Assembly: GCF_021228125.1 (NCBI RefSeq)
Contig: NZ_JAJQQS010000003.1
Span: 434,001-498,000, forward strand
From: Streptomyces albireticuli
GTDB lineage: Bacteria; Actinomycetota; Actinomycetes; Streptomycetales; Streptomycetaceae
Reading direction: 5' to 3'
Length of the DNA stretch: 64,000 bases
The translations under genes and the position numbers were made by a program. Shown in pieces: positions 35,330 through 50,524 of the stretch. The notes beneath the pieces are model-generated. The model was not told the origin of the DNA, did no database searches, and worked only from the letters and a program-made list of their open reading frames with translations. Within the stretch, counting starts at the first letter, position 1. Each line of letters begins with the position of its first letter.

Positions 35330-36312
35330 CCACGACCGCGAAGCAGGACCCGCGCGCCGAGCAGGGCAAGCGGCCGCCCCGCGTCATGCGCGGCATGGCC
35401 TGGCTGGTCTGGCGCCAGCACCGAACCGCCTTCGTCGCCTGCCTCCTGCTCGCCGCGGCCTCGTGCGTGAACATGCTGTGGCAGCGCGGCACCACCCGGG
35501 ACTTCCTCGCGCGCGCCCGGACCGACGGCACGGCCGTCGACGTCCTGGAGGCGTTCCAGGGCGCGCAGTCCTCCGCCTTCCAGAGCGCCACCTGGACACT
35601 CTCCCTGGTGCCCGTCGTCGCCGGAGTCTTCCTCGGCGCCCCGCTGATCTCCGGCGACCGCGAACGCGGCACCGTGAAGCTGGTCACCACCCAGTCGATG
35701 ACGCGCGGCCGCTGGATCCTCACCAAGCTCGGACTCGCGGCGCTGGTCACCCTCGTGTGCTCGGCCGCCCTCTCCGCCGTCTTCACCTGGTGGTGGGAGC
35801 CCGCGCACCTCTACGTCAACAGCGGTCACTGGGACGAGAGCGGCGTCTTCGACAACACCGGCCCCATGCTGGTGGCGATGGCGCTGCTCCACTTCGCCGC
35901 GGGCGCCGCCCTCGGCATGTTCCTCCGCCGCACGGTGGTCGCGATGGTGCTCACCTTCGGCTTCGCCTACGCCGTGGAGATCCTCTGGGACACCGTCCGG
36001 CCACGGCTCGGCACCGCCCGCACCCTCACCTCCCCCGTGGAGGCGGGCAGGCCCAAGCTCCCCGAGGGCGCGGTGTGGCACGACGAGTGGACCGTCGACG
36101 CGCACGGCGGCCTGCACGGCTTCGGCACCTGCTTCAACGAGTCCACACCGGAGGGATGCCGGGCGAACGAAGGTATCGTCGCCCACCGCCTGGAATACTT
36201 CGGATACGACCAGATGAACGCCATGCAATGGACGGGTGCCGCGATCCTGCTGGCCCTGACCGCCGCGATCCTCACCTTCACCGTGTGGTGGGCCCGCAGG
36301 CGGCCCCTGTGA
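35326..36312 (+). CDS. ABC transporter permease subunit
   Basis: A 328-residue membrane protein with about six hydrophobic segments. It has the ABC-2-type look: a first helix after a charged head (WLVWRQHRTAFVACLLLAAAS), a large extracytoplasmic loop between about residues 225 and 290 (WHDEWTVDAHGGLHGFGTC) and a last helix before the positively charged end. GGAGGTGG precedes the ATG, which overlaps the ATPase stop. With that ATPase it should form an exporter. Confidence 0.83.
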   Translation: MTTTAKQDPRAEQGKRPPRVMRGMAWLVWRQHRTAFVACLLLAAASCVNMLWQRGTTRDFLARARTDGTAVDVLEAFQGAQSSAFQSATWTLSLVPVVAGVFLGAPLISGDRERGTVKLVTTQSMTRGRWILTKLGLAALVTLVCSAALSAVFTWWWEPAHLYVNSGHWDESGVFDNTGPMLVAMALLHFAAGAALGMFLRRTVVAMVLTFGFAYAVEILWDTVRPRLGTARTLTSPVEAGRPKLPEGAVWHDEWTVDAHGGLHGFGTCFNESTPEGCRANEGIVAHRLEYFGYDQMNAMQWTGAAILLALTAAILTFTVWWARRRPL

Positions 36313-36366
36313 GCCGTGCCGTCATCGGGTCGACGCGCACACGCAGGGATTGAGGGGGGCCGGTAC

Positions 36367-36753
36367 ATGGTCGAGTTCAGGATCGACCGGCACGGCGGCA
36401 TGGCCGCCTATCTCCAGATCGTCCAACAGGTACAGGAAGCGCTGCGCCTCGGCATCCTCGCCGTGGGCGACCAGCTGCCGACCGCGGCGCGCGTCGCCCG
36501 GGACACCAAACTCAATCCCAACACGACGCTCAAGGCGTACCGGGAGCTCGAACACCTGGGGCTCGTCGAGGCCCGCCCCGGTGTGGGGACGTTCGTCAGC
36601 GCCGTCCCGGCGCAGGCCCGGCCCCTCGGGGACTCCCCGTTCCGGGCGGAGCTCTCGGACTGGATGGGCCGGGCGCACGCGGCGGGGCTCGACTGGGCGG
36701 ACGTCTCCGCCCTGGTCACCGCCGCGCGCGCGGAGCACTACCCCACGGTTTGA
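36367..36753 (+). CDS. GntR family regulator, YtrA subfamily
   Basis: A 128-residue regulator with an N-terminal winged helix-turn-helix (IVQQVQEALRLGILAVGDQLPTAARVARDTKLNPNTTLKAYRELEHLGLVEARPGVGTFV) and a short helical tail of about 50 residues, the mark of the YtrA subfamily. The ATG at 36367 is chosen because an upstream in-frame GTG/ATG region has no homology. YtrA-type proteins repress their own ABC operon; the palindrome at 34346-34361 is the likely target. It follows the permease by 54 bp. Confidence 0.9.
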   Translation: MVEFRIDRHGGMAAYLQIVQQVQEALRLGILAVGDQLPTAARVARDTKLNPNTTLKAYRELEHLGLVEARPGVGTFVSAVPAQARPLGDSPFRAELSDWMGRAHAAGLDWADVSALVTAARAEHYPTV

Positions 36754-36889
36754 CCGAGCCCCGCCCGCCGCCGCTCCCCGCGCGCGGCGCGAACCACCCG
36801 GGCACAAGAACCTCCCGGGCACGCGAGAAGCACCCGGGCGCACCCGAACGCCCAGGGAGCCCGAACCGCCCAGGCACCCCCGGACCTTC

Positions 36890-38125
36890 ATGGCCACCAC
36901 CCGACGAAACGGCATGAAAACGATGAAACCGGATCTGATACCCGGCTCCTCCGCGACGGAGCCCCGCGCCCGACCGTCGTGGAGGAAGCCGGAGCCCGTC
37001 CCTCCGGCGAAACGTATCTTCGTTCTGGCGCTGCCCGCGCTCGTGGTCTACGCCGTCACCACCACGCTCCATCTCGTCCTGCTCGCCGCCATGCGCGGCC
37101 CCGAGGACGCCGGCCTCCGCAAGCTGCTCCTGGCCTGGGACGGAGGCCTGTACGTCGACATCGCGGAGAACGGCTACCCCGACTCCTTCACCTACAAGGA
37201 GGACGGCCGGCTCGACGGCAACAACCTGGCGTTCTTCCCGCTGTTCCCGACCCTGATCCGAGTGGTCCACACCGTCACCCGCCTCGACCACGGGACCTCG
37301 GGCATCATCGCCGCCCACCTCTCGCTGATCGCCGCGCTCGTCGTCACGCACCGCCTCGTCGACCGGCTGTACGGGCGCCGGACCGCGACCATCGCCCTCG
37401 TCCTGCTGGCCGGCGCACAGCCGATGGCCCTGACCTTCCTGATGTCCTACAGCGAGGCCCTTTTCCTGGCCCTGGCCGTCGGGACGCTCCTCGCGGCGCA
37501 CCACCGGGCCTGGCTCACCGCCGGCGCCCTCGCCTTCCTCACCGGGCTGACCCGGCCCGCCGCCGCGGCCGTCGTCGCCGCCCTGGCCGTCGCCGCCGGA
37601 CTGCACCTGCTGCGCGAGCGCCGCCTCACCTGGCGCCCGGTCGCGGCCGTGGCCCTCGGCTGTGTGAGCACCCCCCTCTACCTGTGGTGGGTGGGACGGC
37701 GGCTGGGCGAGCCGGGCGCGTGGTTCCGCATCCAGGAAGCCGGCTGGGGCACCCACTGGGACAACGGCGCCGCCTTCCTCGACTTCCTCGGCGACACCTT
37801 CCGGCGGGGCGAGGGCTGGGTGGCGGTGAGCACCGCCGTCCTCCTCCTCGGCCTCCTCTGCGCCACGTTCCTCACCTGGCACCGGGGCACCTGGCCGCCG
37901 CTGCTCGTCTACGGCACGGGCATCGTCGTGCTCACCCTCGCGCAGAGCAACTACTCGCACTCCAAGCTGCGGCTGCTGGTCCCCGCCGTCCTCTTCCTCC
38001 TGCCGGCCGCCCGCGCCCTGGCACGGGCCACCGACCGCACGGTGGCCGTCTCCCTGACCGCCGCCACCCTCTTCGGCTGCTGGTACGGGGCGTACATGGT
38101 CACGGTCTGGCAGTACGCCATCTAG
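36890..38125 (+). CDS. PIG-V/DPM-type membrane mannosyltransferase-like protein
   Basis: A 411-residue protein with about ten membrane helices. The motif WDGGLYVDIAENGYPD between the first helices and NNLAFFPLFPTLIR are typical of bacterial PIG-V-like/GT-C glycosyltransferases using polyprenyl-phosphate sugars. The later HSKLRLLVPAVLFLLPAARALA is also conserved in this group. It probably transfers a mannose-type sugar to a lipid or protein on the outer face of the membrane. The ATG at 36890 is chosen; ATGs at 36914 and 36923 are alternatives, since the N-terminus is weakly constrained. It is a single gene. Confidence 0.78.
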   Translation: MATTRRNGMKTMKPDLIPGSSATEPRARPSWRKPEPVPPAKRIFVLALPALVVYAVTTTLHLVLLAAMRGPEDAGLRKLLLAWDGGLYVDIAENGYPDSFTYKEDGRLDGNNLAFFPLFPTLIRVVHTVTRLDHGTSGIIAAHLSLIAALVVTHRLVDRLYGRRTATIALVLLAGAQPMALTFLMSYSEALFLALAVGTLLAAHHRAWLTAGALAFLTGLTRPAAAAVVAALAVAAGLHLLRERRLTWRPVAAVALGCVSTPLYLWWVGRRLGEPGAWFRIQEAGWGTHWDNGAAFLDFLGDTFRRGEGWVAVSTAVLLLGLLCATFLTWHRGTWPPLLVYGTGIVVLTLAQSNYSHSKLRLLVPAVLFLLPAARALARATDRTVAVSLTAATLFGCWYGAYMVTVWQYAI

Positions 38126-38389
38126 CGCCGAAGTGCTCAAGGCGTCCCGGGTCGGCCGGGGTGCCGGCGGTGGACGACGCGGGCGCCGGGCCGGGCCGGC
38201 CGCCACGGCTTGTCGGGTCGTCATACGTACCCACTTCAATGAGCGCATACGAGTAACCAGTTGGATGCGGAGAGCTAAAATTTTTGATGTGTTGCCGCAT
38301 GACCGGATCAATTCTCCGGTTCATTGGATGCCGAGCGCATACCGGCACACCAGCCCACACCGCGCGGCTTCGTACGGATCGAGGGATCT

Positions 38390-39016
38390 GTGAGTGGAGA
38401 CTCGGAGCGGCCCCCGCCGTCCGGCATGTCCGGCCGCCGGATGGCGCTCACCTTCGCCGCCTTCCGTGAACTGCACGCGAGCAAGTGGCGGGTCTACGCC
38501 TATGTGCACACCGGTGACCGGGACGCCGCCGCCAGGATCTCCGAGGAGACCTTCGACCAACTGGCCGCGCTGTGGCCGCACGTCCTGCGCCAGCGGTCGG
38601 CGGACTCCTACGCCTGGTCGCTGCTGAAGGAGCGGGTCGACGGCTGGCTGACCGGCCGCGGCCGGGGCACCGCCCTGGCCACGGCCGCCTTCCACGGCAC
38701 CGGCGGCGGGGACCCCCTGCCGCCGGCCGGGGAGTGCGCGCGCCGCTTCGCGCGGCTGGAGCGGCGGATCGGGCTCTACGCGGCCCTGGCCCGGCTGCCC
38801 GAGCGGCAGTCCGACGCCCTCGTCCTCACCTGCTTGATCGGCTACAGCGTGGGCCAGGTCGCGGGCCTCCTCGGGACCGAGGAGGCCTCCGTGCGGTCCC
38901 ACATCGGCCATGCGAAACGCAGGCTCGCCTCGGTGCTGGAGGCGCGGAATCCCGTCAGGGGGAACCCGTGCCGCCCGGCGATGCCCTCGACGGTGATGTC
39001 GTCGAAGCCGTCCTGA
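38390..39016 (+). CDS. Sigma-70-like factor (ECF-type region 2/4)
   Basis: A 208-residue protein with a degenerate region 2 (FRELHASKWRVYAYVHTGDRDAAARISEETFDQL) and a clear region 4 helix-turn-helix (LPERQSDALVLTCLIGYSVGQVAGLLGTEEASVRSHIGHAKRRL). The GTG at 38390, after GAGGG, is preferred to ATG 38324. The order resembles ECF sigma factors, but region 2 is unusual and no anti-sigma gene follows. A TAAAAT element at 38276-38281 lies in AT-rich DNA upstream and may be its promoter. It probably directs transcription of a small regulon; target unknown. Confidence 0.75.
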   Translation: MSGDSERPPPSGMSGRRMALTFAAFRELHASKWRVYAYVHTGDRDAAARISEETFDQLAALWPHVLRQRSADSYAWSLLKERVDGWLTGRGRGTALATAAFHGTGGGDPLPPAGECARRFARLERRIGLYAALARLPERQSDALVLTCLIGYSVGQVAGLLGTEEASVRSHIGHAKRRLASVLEARNPVRGNPCRPAMPSTVMSSKPS

Positions 39017-39079
39017 CCGCCGACGCCCGCCTCCTCGCGGGGGAGTTCGGGAACCGCCGGGTCCCGGCCGGTCCCGCCG

Positions 39080-39646
39080 CTACGGCGAGGTGTGCGCCGC
39101 GAGCAGCCCCAGCACGCCCTTGACGGCCTGGTCGTAGGGCTCGGCCGAACCGGCCGCGCGGGCGAGGACGTACCCGCCCTGGAGCACGGCGACCACGGCC
39201 GACGCCGTCTCGGCGGGGTCGAGGGCGGCGATCGGCTCGCCGCGCTCGCGGCCCTCGGCGAGCAGCTGGGCGAGCCGGCCGCGAAGCCAGTCGAAGGTCT
39301 CCTCGACGGGACGGCGCAGCTCCGGGTCGGCCACGATGTCCGGGTCCTGGGCGAGTCCGCCGACCGGGCAGCCCTTGAGGACGTCCCGCTCCCGCAGGAG
39401 GTAGGCGGAGATCCGCTCCAGGGCCGTGCCCGGCCCGGAGAACTGCTCCTCGGCCTTGGCCCGCATCTCCTCGGCGGTCCGGCGGATCGCGGCGAGGGCG
39501 AGGTCCGGCTTGCCGGTGAAGTGGTGGTACATACTGCCTTGTCCGGCGCCGGCGCGCTGCTGGATGGCCTTGGGGCTGGTGCCGACGTAGCCGCGTTCCC
39601 AGAGGAGGGCGCGGGTGCTTTCGATGAGGCGGTCCGAGGTGCTCAC
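39080..39646 (-). CDS. TetR family repressor
   Basis: A 188-residue regulator with an N-terminal helix-turn-helix (TSPKAIQQRAGAGQGSMYHHFTGKPDL) and a C-terminal ligand domain containing GCPVGGLAQD, as in the LmrA/YxaF group. Such regulators usually control a drug efflux or detoxification gene and themselves. A perfect 16-bp palindrome begins nine bases upstream of the GTG start at 39646, so self-control is likely. No target other than itself is adjacent; the neighbouring iron ATPase reads toward it. Confidence 0.9.
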   Translation of the reverse strand: MSTSDRLIESTRALLWERGYVGTSPKAIQQRAGAGQGSMYHHFTGKPDLALAAIRRTAEEMRAKAEEQFSGPGTALERISAYLLRERDVLKGCPVGGLAQDPDIVADPELRRPVEETFDWLRGRLAQLLAEGRERGEPIAALDPAETASAVVAVLQGGYVLARAAGSAEPYDQAVKGVLGLLAAHTSP

Positions 39647-39654
39647 CTCGGCAC

Positions 39655-39670
39655 TGTACCCGTGGGTACA
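39655..39670. promoter_or_regulatory. Operator of the TetR gene
   Basis: TGTACCC-GT-GGGTACA, a perfect 16-bp palindrome placed directly upstream of the TetR start codon and inside the leader. It is distinct from the palindrome before the MFS exporter at 32769, so this repressor is not the obvious regulator of that gene. Confidence 0.7.
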
Positions 39671-39716
39671 GGACGGGCCGCGTCCGGCCGGGGCCCGGGG
39701 CCGGAGCCGCGTGCGG

Positions 39717-40514
39717 CTAGGCCGCGCTGACCGCCACAGGCCGCCGCGCCGACGGGACCACGACCGGTGAACCGTCGTCCGGCGCCTGGAGGATGTCCGC
39801 CTCGATGCCGTACAGCTCGCGCACCAGCTCCGTGTCGACGACGTCGCGCGGCGCGCCGTGGGCGACGATCCGGCCGTCCTTCATGGCGACCACCGTGTCC
39901 GCGTAGCGCGCGGCACTGGCCAGGTCGTGCAGGACCATCACGACCGTACGGCCCGCGACGGACACCTCGCGCACGAGGTCGAGGACCTCCACGGCGTGGC
40001 CGATGTCGAGGGCGCTGGTCGGCTCGTCGAGGAGGACGATCGGGGTCTCCTGGGCGAGGACCATCGCCAGCCAGCAGCGCTGCCGCTGGCCGCCGGAGAG
40101 CTGGTCCAGGCGGCGGTCGGCGAGGGCGGCGACGCCCGTGGCCCGCAGGGCCTCCTCGACGGCCCGCTCGTCGTCGCGCGACCACTGCCGGAAGAGGCCC
40201 TGGTGCGGGTGGCGGCCGTAGCGCACGAGCCCGGCGACGGTGACCGCCTCGGGGGCGAGCGGGGACTGGGGGAGGAGGGCGATGCGGTGGGCGGCCTGAC
40301 GCTGCTTCAGCTCCCAGATGTCGGCGTCCCCCGCGTGGACCCGGCCGGACTCGGGCTGGTGCAGGCGGGCGACGGACCGCAGCAGTGTGGACTTGCCGCA
40401 GCCGTTGGGTCCGACGATCGCGACGACCTGCCCCGAGGGGATGGTGAGGTCGACGCCGGCCACGGCGCGGTGGCCGGGATAGCCGGCGACGAGCTGTTCT
40501 ACGCGGAGCTCCAC
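39717..40514 (-). CDS. Ferric-siderophore ABC transporter ATPase (FecE/FepC-like)
   Basis: A 265-residue ATPase with Walker A GPNGCGKST, signature LSGGQRQR, Walker B IVLLDEPTSAL and H-loop VLHDLASAARYAD, typical of iron-siderophore importers. It is divergent from the binding-lipoprotein gene, and an iron box lies between them. The matching double permease is 13 kb away at 53605, and the same regulator box occurs there. It should energise uptake of the siderophore made by the NRPS. Confidence 0.92.
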   Translation of the reverse strand: MELRVEQLVAGYPGHRAVAGVDLTIPSGQVVAIVGPNGCGKSTLLRSVARLHQPESGRVHAGDADIWELKQRQAAHRIALLPQSPLAPEAVTVAGLVRYGRHPHQGLFRQWSRDDERAVEEALRATGVAALADRRLDQLSGGQRQRCWLAMVLAQETPIVLLDEPTSALDIGHAVEVLDLVREVSVAGRTVVMVLHDLASAARYADTVVAMKDGRIVAHGAPRDVVDTELVRELYGIEADILQAPDDGSPVVVPSARRPVAVSAA

Positions 40515-40573
40515 GGGCAGAGGCCTTTCCAGAAGATCGCCGGTTGGGTGTGGACCCTCTTGCCTGAGGGCTT

Positions 40574-40592
40574 TAAGGTAAGGCTAACCTAA
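40574..40592. promoter_or_regulatory. Iron box (DmdR/IdeR type) between uptake genes
   Basis: TAAGGTAAGGCTAACCTAA matches the 19-bp iron-box consensus (TTAGGTTAGGCTAACCTAA) at nearly every position. It lies in the divergent gap between the ATPase (start 40514) and the binding protein (start 40685), so iron-replete DmdR1 should repress both. Confidence 0.9.
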
Positions 40593-40684
40593 TGGCTGTC
40601 GCAGGTCAGTGCGAGGGGACACCCGTACGATCCGCGACCGTCTTTCCCCGTTTTCTCGCTTCCTTTTCACGCCCGGAGCTTTTG

Positions 40685-41686
40685 ATGACCGCACCCCACC
40701 GCCTCCTCCTGTCCACCCCGCGCCGCGCGGTACAGGTCCTCGCCGCCGTGGGGGCGGCAGCCGTGCTGGTGACGGGCTGCGGCTCGGACTCGGACAAGGG
40801 CTCCGACAAGAAGACGGAGGCGACGTCCGAGGCGGGCGGCACGCGCACGGTCAAGGACGCGACCGGCAAGGCCGTCCAGGTCCCGGCGAACCCCAAGCGG
40901 ATCGTGACGCTCACCCAGGAGGACCTGGACGCGGTGCTCGCGCTCGGCCTCAAGCCGGTCGGCATCACCAACGGCCAGGGCCTGAACAAGCCGCCGGCCT
41001 ACCTCGACGACAAGGTCAAGGGCATCAATGTCGTCGGCAATCTGCTCCAGCCCGTGATGGACAAGGTGCTGGCCGCCAAGCCCGACCTCATCCTCGCCGG
41101 TGACATGCAGGACGAGCAGGTGCTCAAGCAGCTGCGCGAGATCACCCCGGCCACCCTGGTCACCATGGCCCCGACCGACGACTGGAAGCTTTCCTTCCGG
41201 GGCATCGGCAACGCCGTGAACGCCATGGACAAGGCCAACAAGGTCATCACCGACTACGAGGCCAAGGCCAAGAAGGCCGGCGAGGGCCTGGGCGACAACA
41301 AGGGCGCCGAGGTCAGCATCGTCCGCTGGAACCCGGACGGCCCCAGCTGGATGGAGAAGAAGCAGTTCGCCAGCGGCGTCGCCCTGGACATGGGCCTGAA
41401 GCGCCCCAAGTCCCAGGACAAGGACGGCAACGCCCACACGCCGGCCCTCAGCCTCGAGAAGATCAACGAGATCGACGGCGACTGGCTGTTCCTCTCCACC
41501 CTCACCTCCGACGGTGAGAAGGCCCTGAAGGACGTCCAGGAGAAGCCGGCCTACAAGGACCTGAACGCGGTCAAGAAGAACCACGCCGTGACCGTGGACG
41601 GTTCGGTCTGGTCGACCCGCGGCGGCCCGCTAGCCAGCTCCGCCGTCATCGACGACATCGTGAAGGCGCTGGGCGCGAAGTCCTGA
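40685..41686 (+). CDS. Iron-siderophore substrate-binding lipoprotein
   Basis: A 333-residue periplasmic-type binding protein. The signal peptide ends in a lipobox at LVTGC (Cys32), followed by a Ser/Asp/Lys-rich linker. The body has the class III fold pattern with VKDATGKAVQVPANPKRIVTL, DAVLALGLKPVGI and KPDLILAGD. It should bind the ferric catecholate outside the membrane. The ATG at 40685 is chosen for its GGAG and because it yields the signal peptide; an upstream in-frame start at 40592 would lie in the iron box. A hairpin follows the gene. Confidence 0.93.
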   Translation: MTAPHRLLLSTPRRAVQVLAAVGAAAVLVTGCGSDSDKGSDKKTEATSEAGGTRTVKDATGKAVQVPANPKRIVTLTQEDLDAVLALGLKPVGITNGQGLNKPPAYLDDKVKGINVVGNLLQPVMDKVLAAKPDLILAGDMQDEQVLKQLREITPATLVTMAPTDDWKLSFRGIGNAVNAMDKANKVITDYEAKAKKAGEGLGDNKGAEVSIVRWNPDGPSWMEKKQFASGVALDMGLKRPKSQDKDGNAHTPALSLEKINEIDGDWLFLSTLTSDGEKALKDVQEKPAYKDLNAVKKNHAVTVDGSVWSTRGGPLASSAVIDDIVKALGAKS

Positions 41687-41711
41687 CGACGCCCCACCCC
41701 GTACGGGGAGT

Positions 41712-41754
41712 TCAAACGCCGGACGGGCTGGGAATCAGCCCGTCCGGCGTTTGA
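41712..41754 (+). terminator. Hairpin of the dispersed CGTCCGGCGTTTGA repeat family
   Basis: Perfect 18-bp arms (TCAAACGCCGGACGGGCT and its complement) with a 7-base loop, between the convergent binding-protein and M20 genes. It likely terminates both. The same core recurs at 53520-53540 and 57480-57492. Confidence 0.8.
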
Positions 41755-41786
41755 GCGGCCAGGGTCAGGGGCGGAGCCCCGGGAGA

Positions 41787-42920
41787 TCAGGCGCGCTTCG
41801 CCGCCGCGAAGTCCGCCGCCGTCCACGCCATTCCCACCGCGCCGTCGAGCAGCGCCCGCTCACCCATCGGCGACACCGCCGCCTGGACGAACTCCGGCTC
41901 ATGAGGGCCGCACGCCCCACCCGAGATGTCGAGGACGGGATGGATCGACGGGACCGCGTGGGAGACGTTGCCCATGTCCGTGCACGCGAACGCGTCACGC
42001 CGCTGCGGCTCCGGGCGGCCCAGGGCGCGGGCGTTGGCCTGCCACAGGGAGATCAGCCCGGCGTCGGTGCGGAAGTCGAGGTAGTCCGGCTCGGGCCGGG
42101 TCAGCTCCACCTCGCAGCCCGTCGCCAGCGCCCCCGCCCGGAAGCACGCCTCGACGCGCTCCCGCAGCTCCCGCAGGTCCTCGGCGGCCGACGCGCGGAT
42201 CTCGTACTCGGCCGTCGCCCGGTCCGGGATGAGGTTCGGCGCCGTTCCCGCGCCCGTCGTCACACCGTGCACCTTCCAGTGCGGCGGCAGCTGCTGGCGC
42301 AGCAGGCCCAGGGCCACCTGGGCCACCGTCAGGGCGTCCGCGGCGTTGCGGCCCTCGTGCGGGTTGAGGCTCGGGTGCGCGGCCTTGCCGGTGTACGCCA
42401 CGGAGAGCGTGCCCAGCGCGAAGGAGCGGAACTCCGCGACCTCGAACGGGCACGGGTGCACCATCATCGCGGCGTCCACCCCCTCGAACGCGCCCGCCTC
42501 CAGCATCAGTGCCTTGCCCGCGCCACGCTCCTCGGCCGGGGTGCCCAGAACCCGGACCGTCAGACCGAGTTCATCGGCGTACGGCGCGAGGGCCAGGGCC
42601 GCGCCGAGGCCCGCGGCGGCGATCAGGTTGTGCCCGCAGGCGTGCCCGAGGCCGGGCAGCGCGTCGTACTCGCAGGCGAGCGCCACGGTCACCGGACCGG
42701 AGCCCACCGTCGCGGCGAACGCGGTGTCGAGCCCGTACGCCGGGGCCGTCACGTCGAAACCGTGCCCGCGCAGGAACTCGGCGCACCACGCCGCGGCGCG
42801 GTGCTCCTCGAAGGCGGTCTCGGGATGCGCGTGGATGCGCCGGCTCAGCGACAGGAGGTCGTCGCGGTGATCGAGCACGCGTGCGCGCAGGGCGGATTTG
42901 AGGCCGTCGGCCGCGGTCAT
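41787..42920 (-). CDS. M20 family amidohydrolase/peptidase
   Basis: A 377-residue zinc hydrolase of the M20 aminoacylase/amidohydrolase group. Visible are HAHPETAFEEHRAA, the metal-site region CEYDALPGLGHACGHN, GTPAEERGAGK and TGKAAHPSLNPHEGRNAADA, plus CTDMGNVSHAVPSIHP. Members hydrolyse N-acyl amino acids, amides or dipeptides. It is divergent from the NRPS gene and shares the iron-box-containing gap, so it may process or recycle the siderophore (for example an N-acyl amino acid product). The start at ATG 42920 is clear. Confidence 0.88.
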   Translation of the reverse strand: MTAADGLKSALRARVLDHRDDLLSLSRRIHAHPETAFEEHRAAAWCAEFLRGHGFDVTAPAYGLDTAFAATVGSGPVTVALACEYDALPGLGHACGHNLIAAAGLGAALALAPYADELGLTVRVLGTPAEERGAGKALMLEAGAFEGVDAAMMVHPCPFEVAEFRSFALGTLSVAYTGKAAHPSLNPHEGRNAADALTVAQVALGLLRQQLPPHWKVHGVTTGAGTAPNLIPDRATAEYEIRASAAEDLRELRERVEACFRAGALATGCEVELTRPEPDYLDFRTDAGLISLWQANARALGRPEPQRRDAFACTDMGNVSHAVPSIHPVLDISGGACGPHEPEFVQAAVSPMGERALLDGAVGMAWTAADFAAAKRA

Positions 42921-42982
42921 GAGGTGGCTCCTGTTCGTTTCGCCCGCTCAGCTGAGGGAGTCTCACGAGCAGGCAAAAAAAT

Positions 42983-43002
42983 AGCTTAGGCTTCCCTAAG
43001 CT
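42983..43002. promoter_or_regulatory. Iron box between M20 and NRPS genes
   Basis: AGCTTAGG-CTTC-CCTAAGCT is a perfect palindrome with the TTAGG...CCTAA core of DmdR/IdeR boxes. It lies 61 bp upstream of the NRPS start and 63 bp from the M20 start, so both may be iron-repressed. Confidence 0.82.
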
Positions 43003-43062
43003 GACATGCCGGGGGGTCCGGTGTGGCCAGATCGCTGTCATCACAACGGGAGTCCCCACGCC

Positions 43063-50316
<7,254 letters not shown>

Positions 50317-50320
50317 CCCC

Positions 50321-50524
50321 ATGAGCGACGCACCCGCCAACCCCTTCGACGGAGACGGCCCCTTCCTCGTCCTCGTCAACGCCGAGGGCCGGCACAGCCT
50401 CTGGCCGGGTTTCGCCGCCGTGCCGGACGGCTGGACCCTCGTCCACGGCCCCTGCGAGCGGCAGCCGGCCGTGGACTGGATCACCGAGAACTGGACCGAC
50501 CTGGCCCCGGCGGCCCAGGGGTGA
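50321..50524 (+). CDS. MbtH family protein
   Basis: A 67-residue MbtH-like protein with [19 protein letters not shown] and a C-terminal WITENWTDL, the conserved Trp/Pro-rich core. These bind and activate NRPS adenylation domains. It is 4 bp downstream of the NRPS gene and its stop overlaps the exporter start (GTGA). Confidence 0.96.
   Translation: MSDAPANPFDGDGPFLVLVNAEGRHSLWPGFAAVPDGWTLVHGPCERQPAVDWITENWTDLAPAAQG

Noticed and set aside
39655..39670. TetR palindrome as the regulator site of the polyyne exporter
   Set aside because: The sequence differs from the exporter operator (TGTACCC versus GTGAGTTGG), so the TetR protein here is probably not its repressor.
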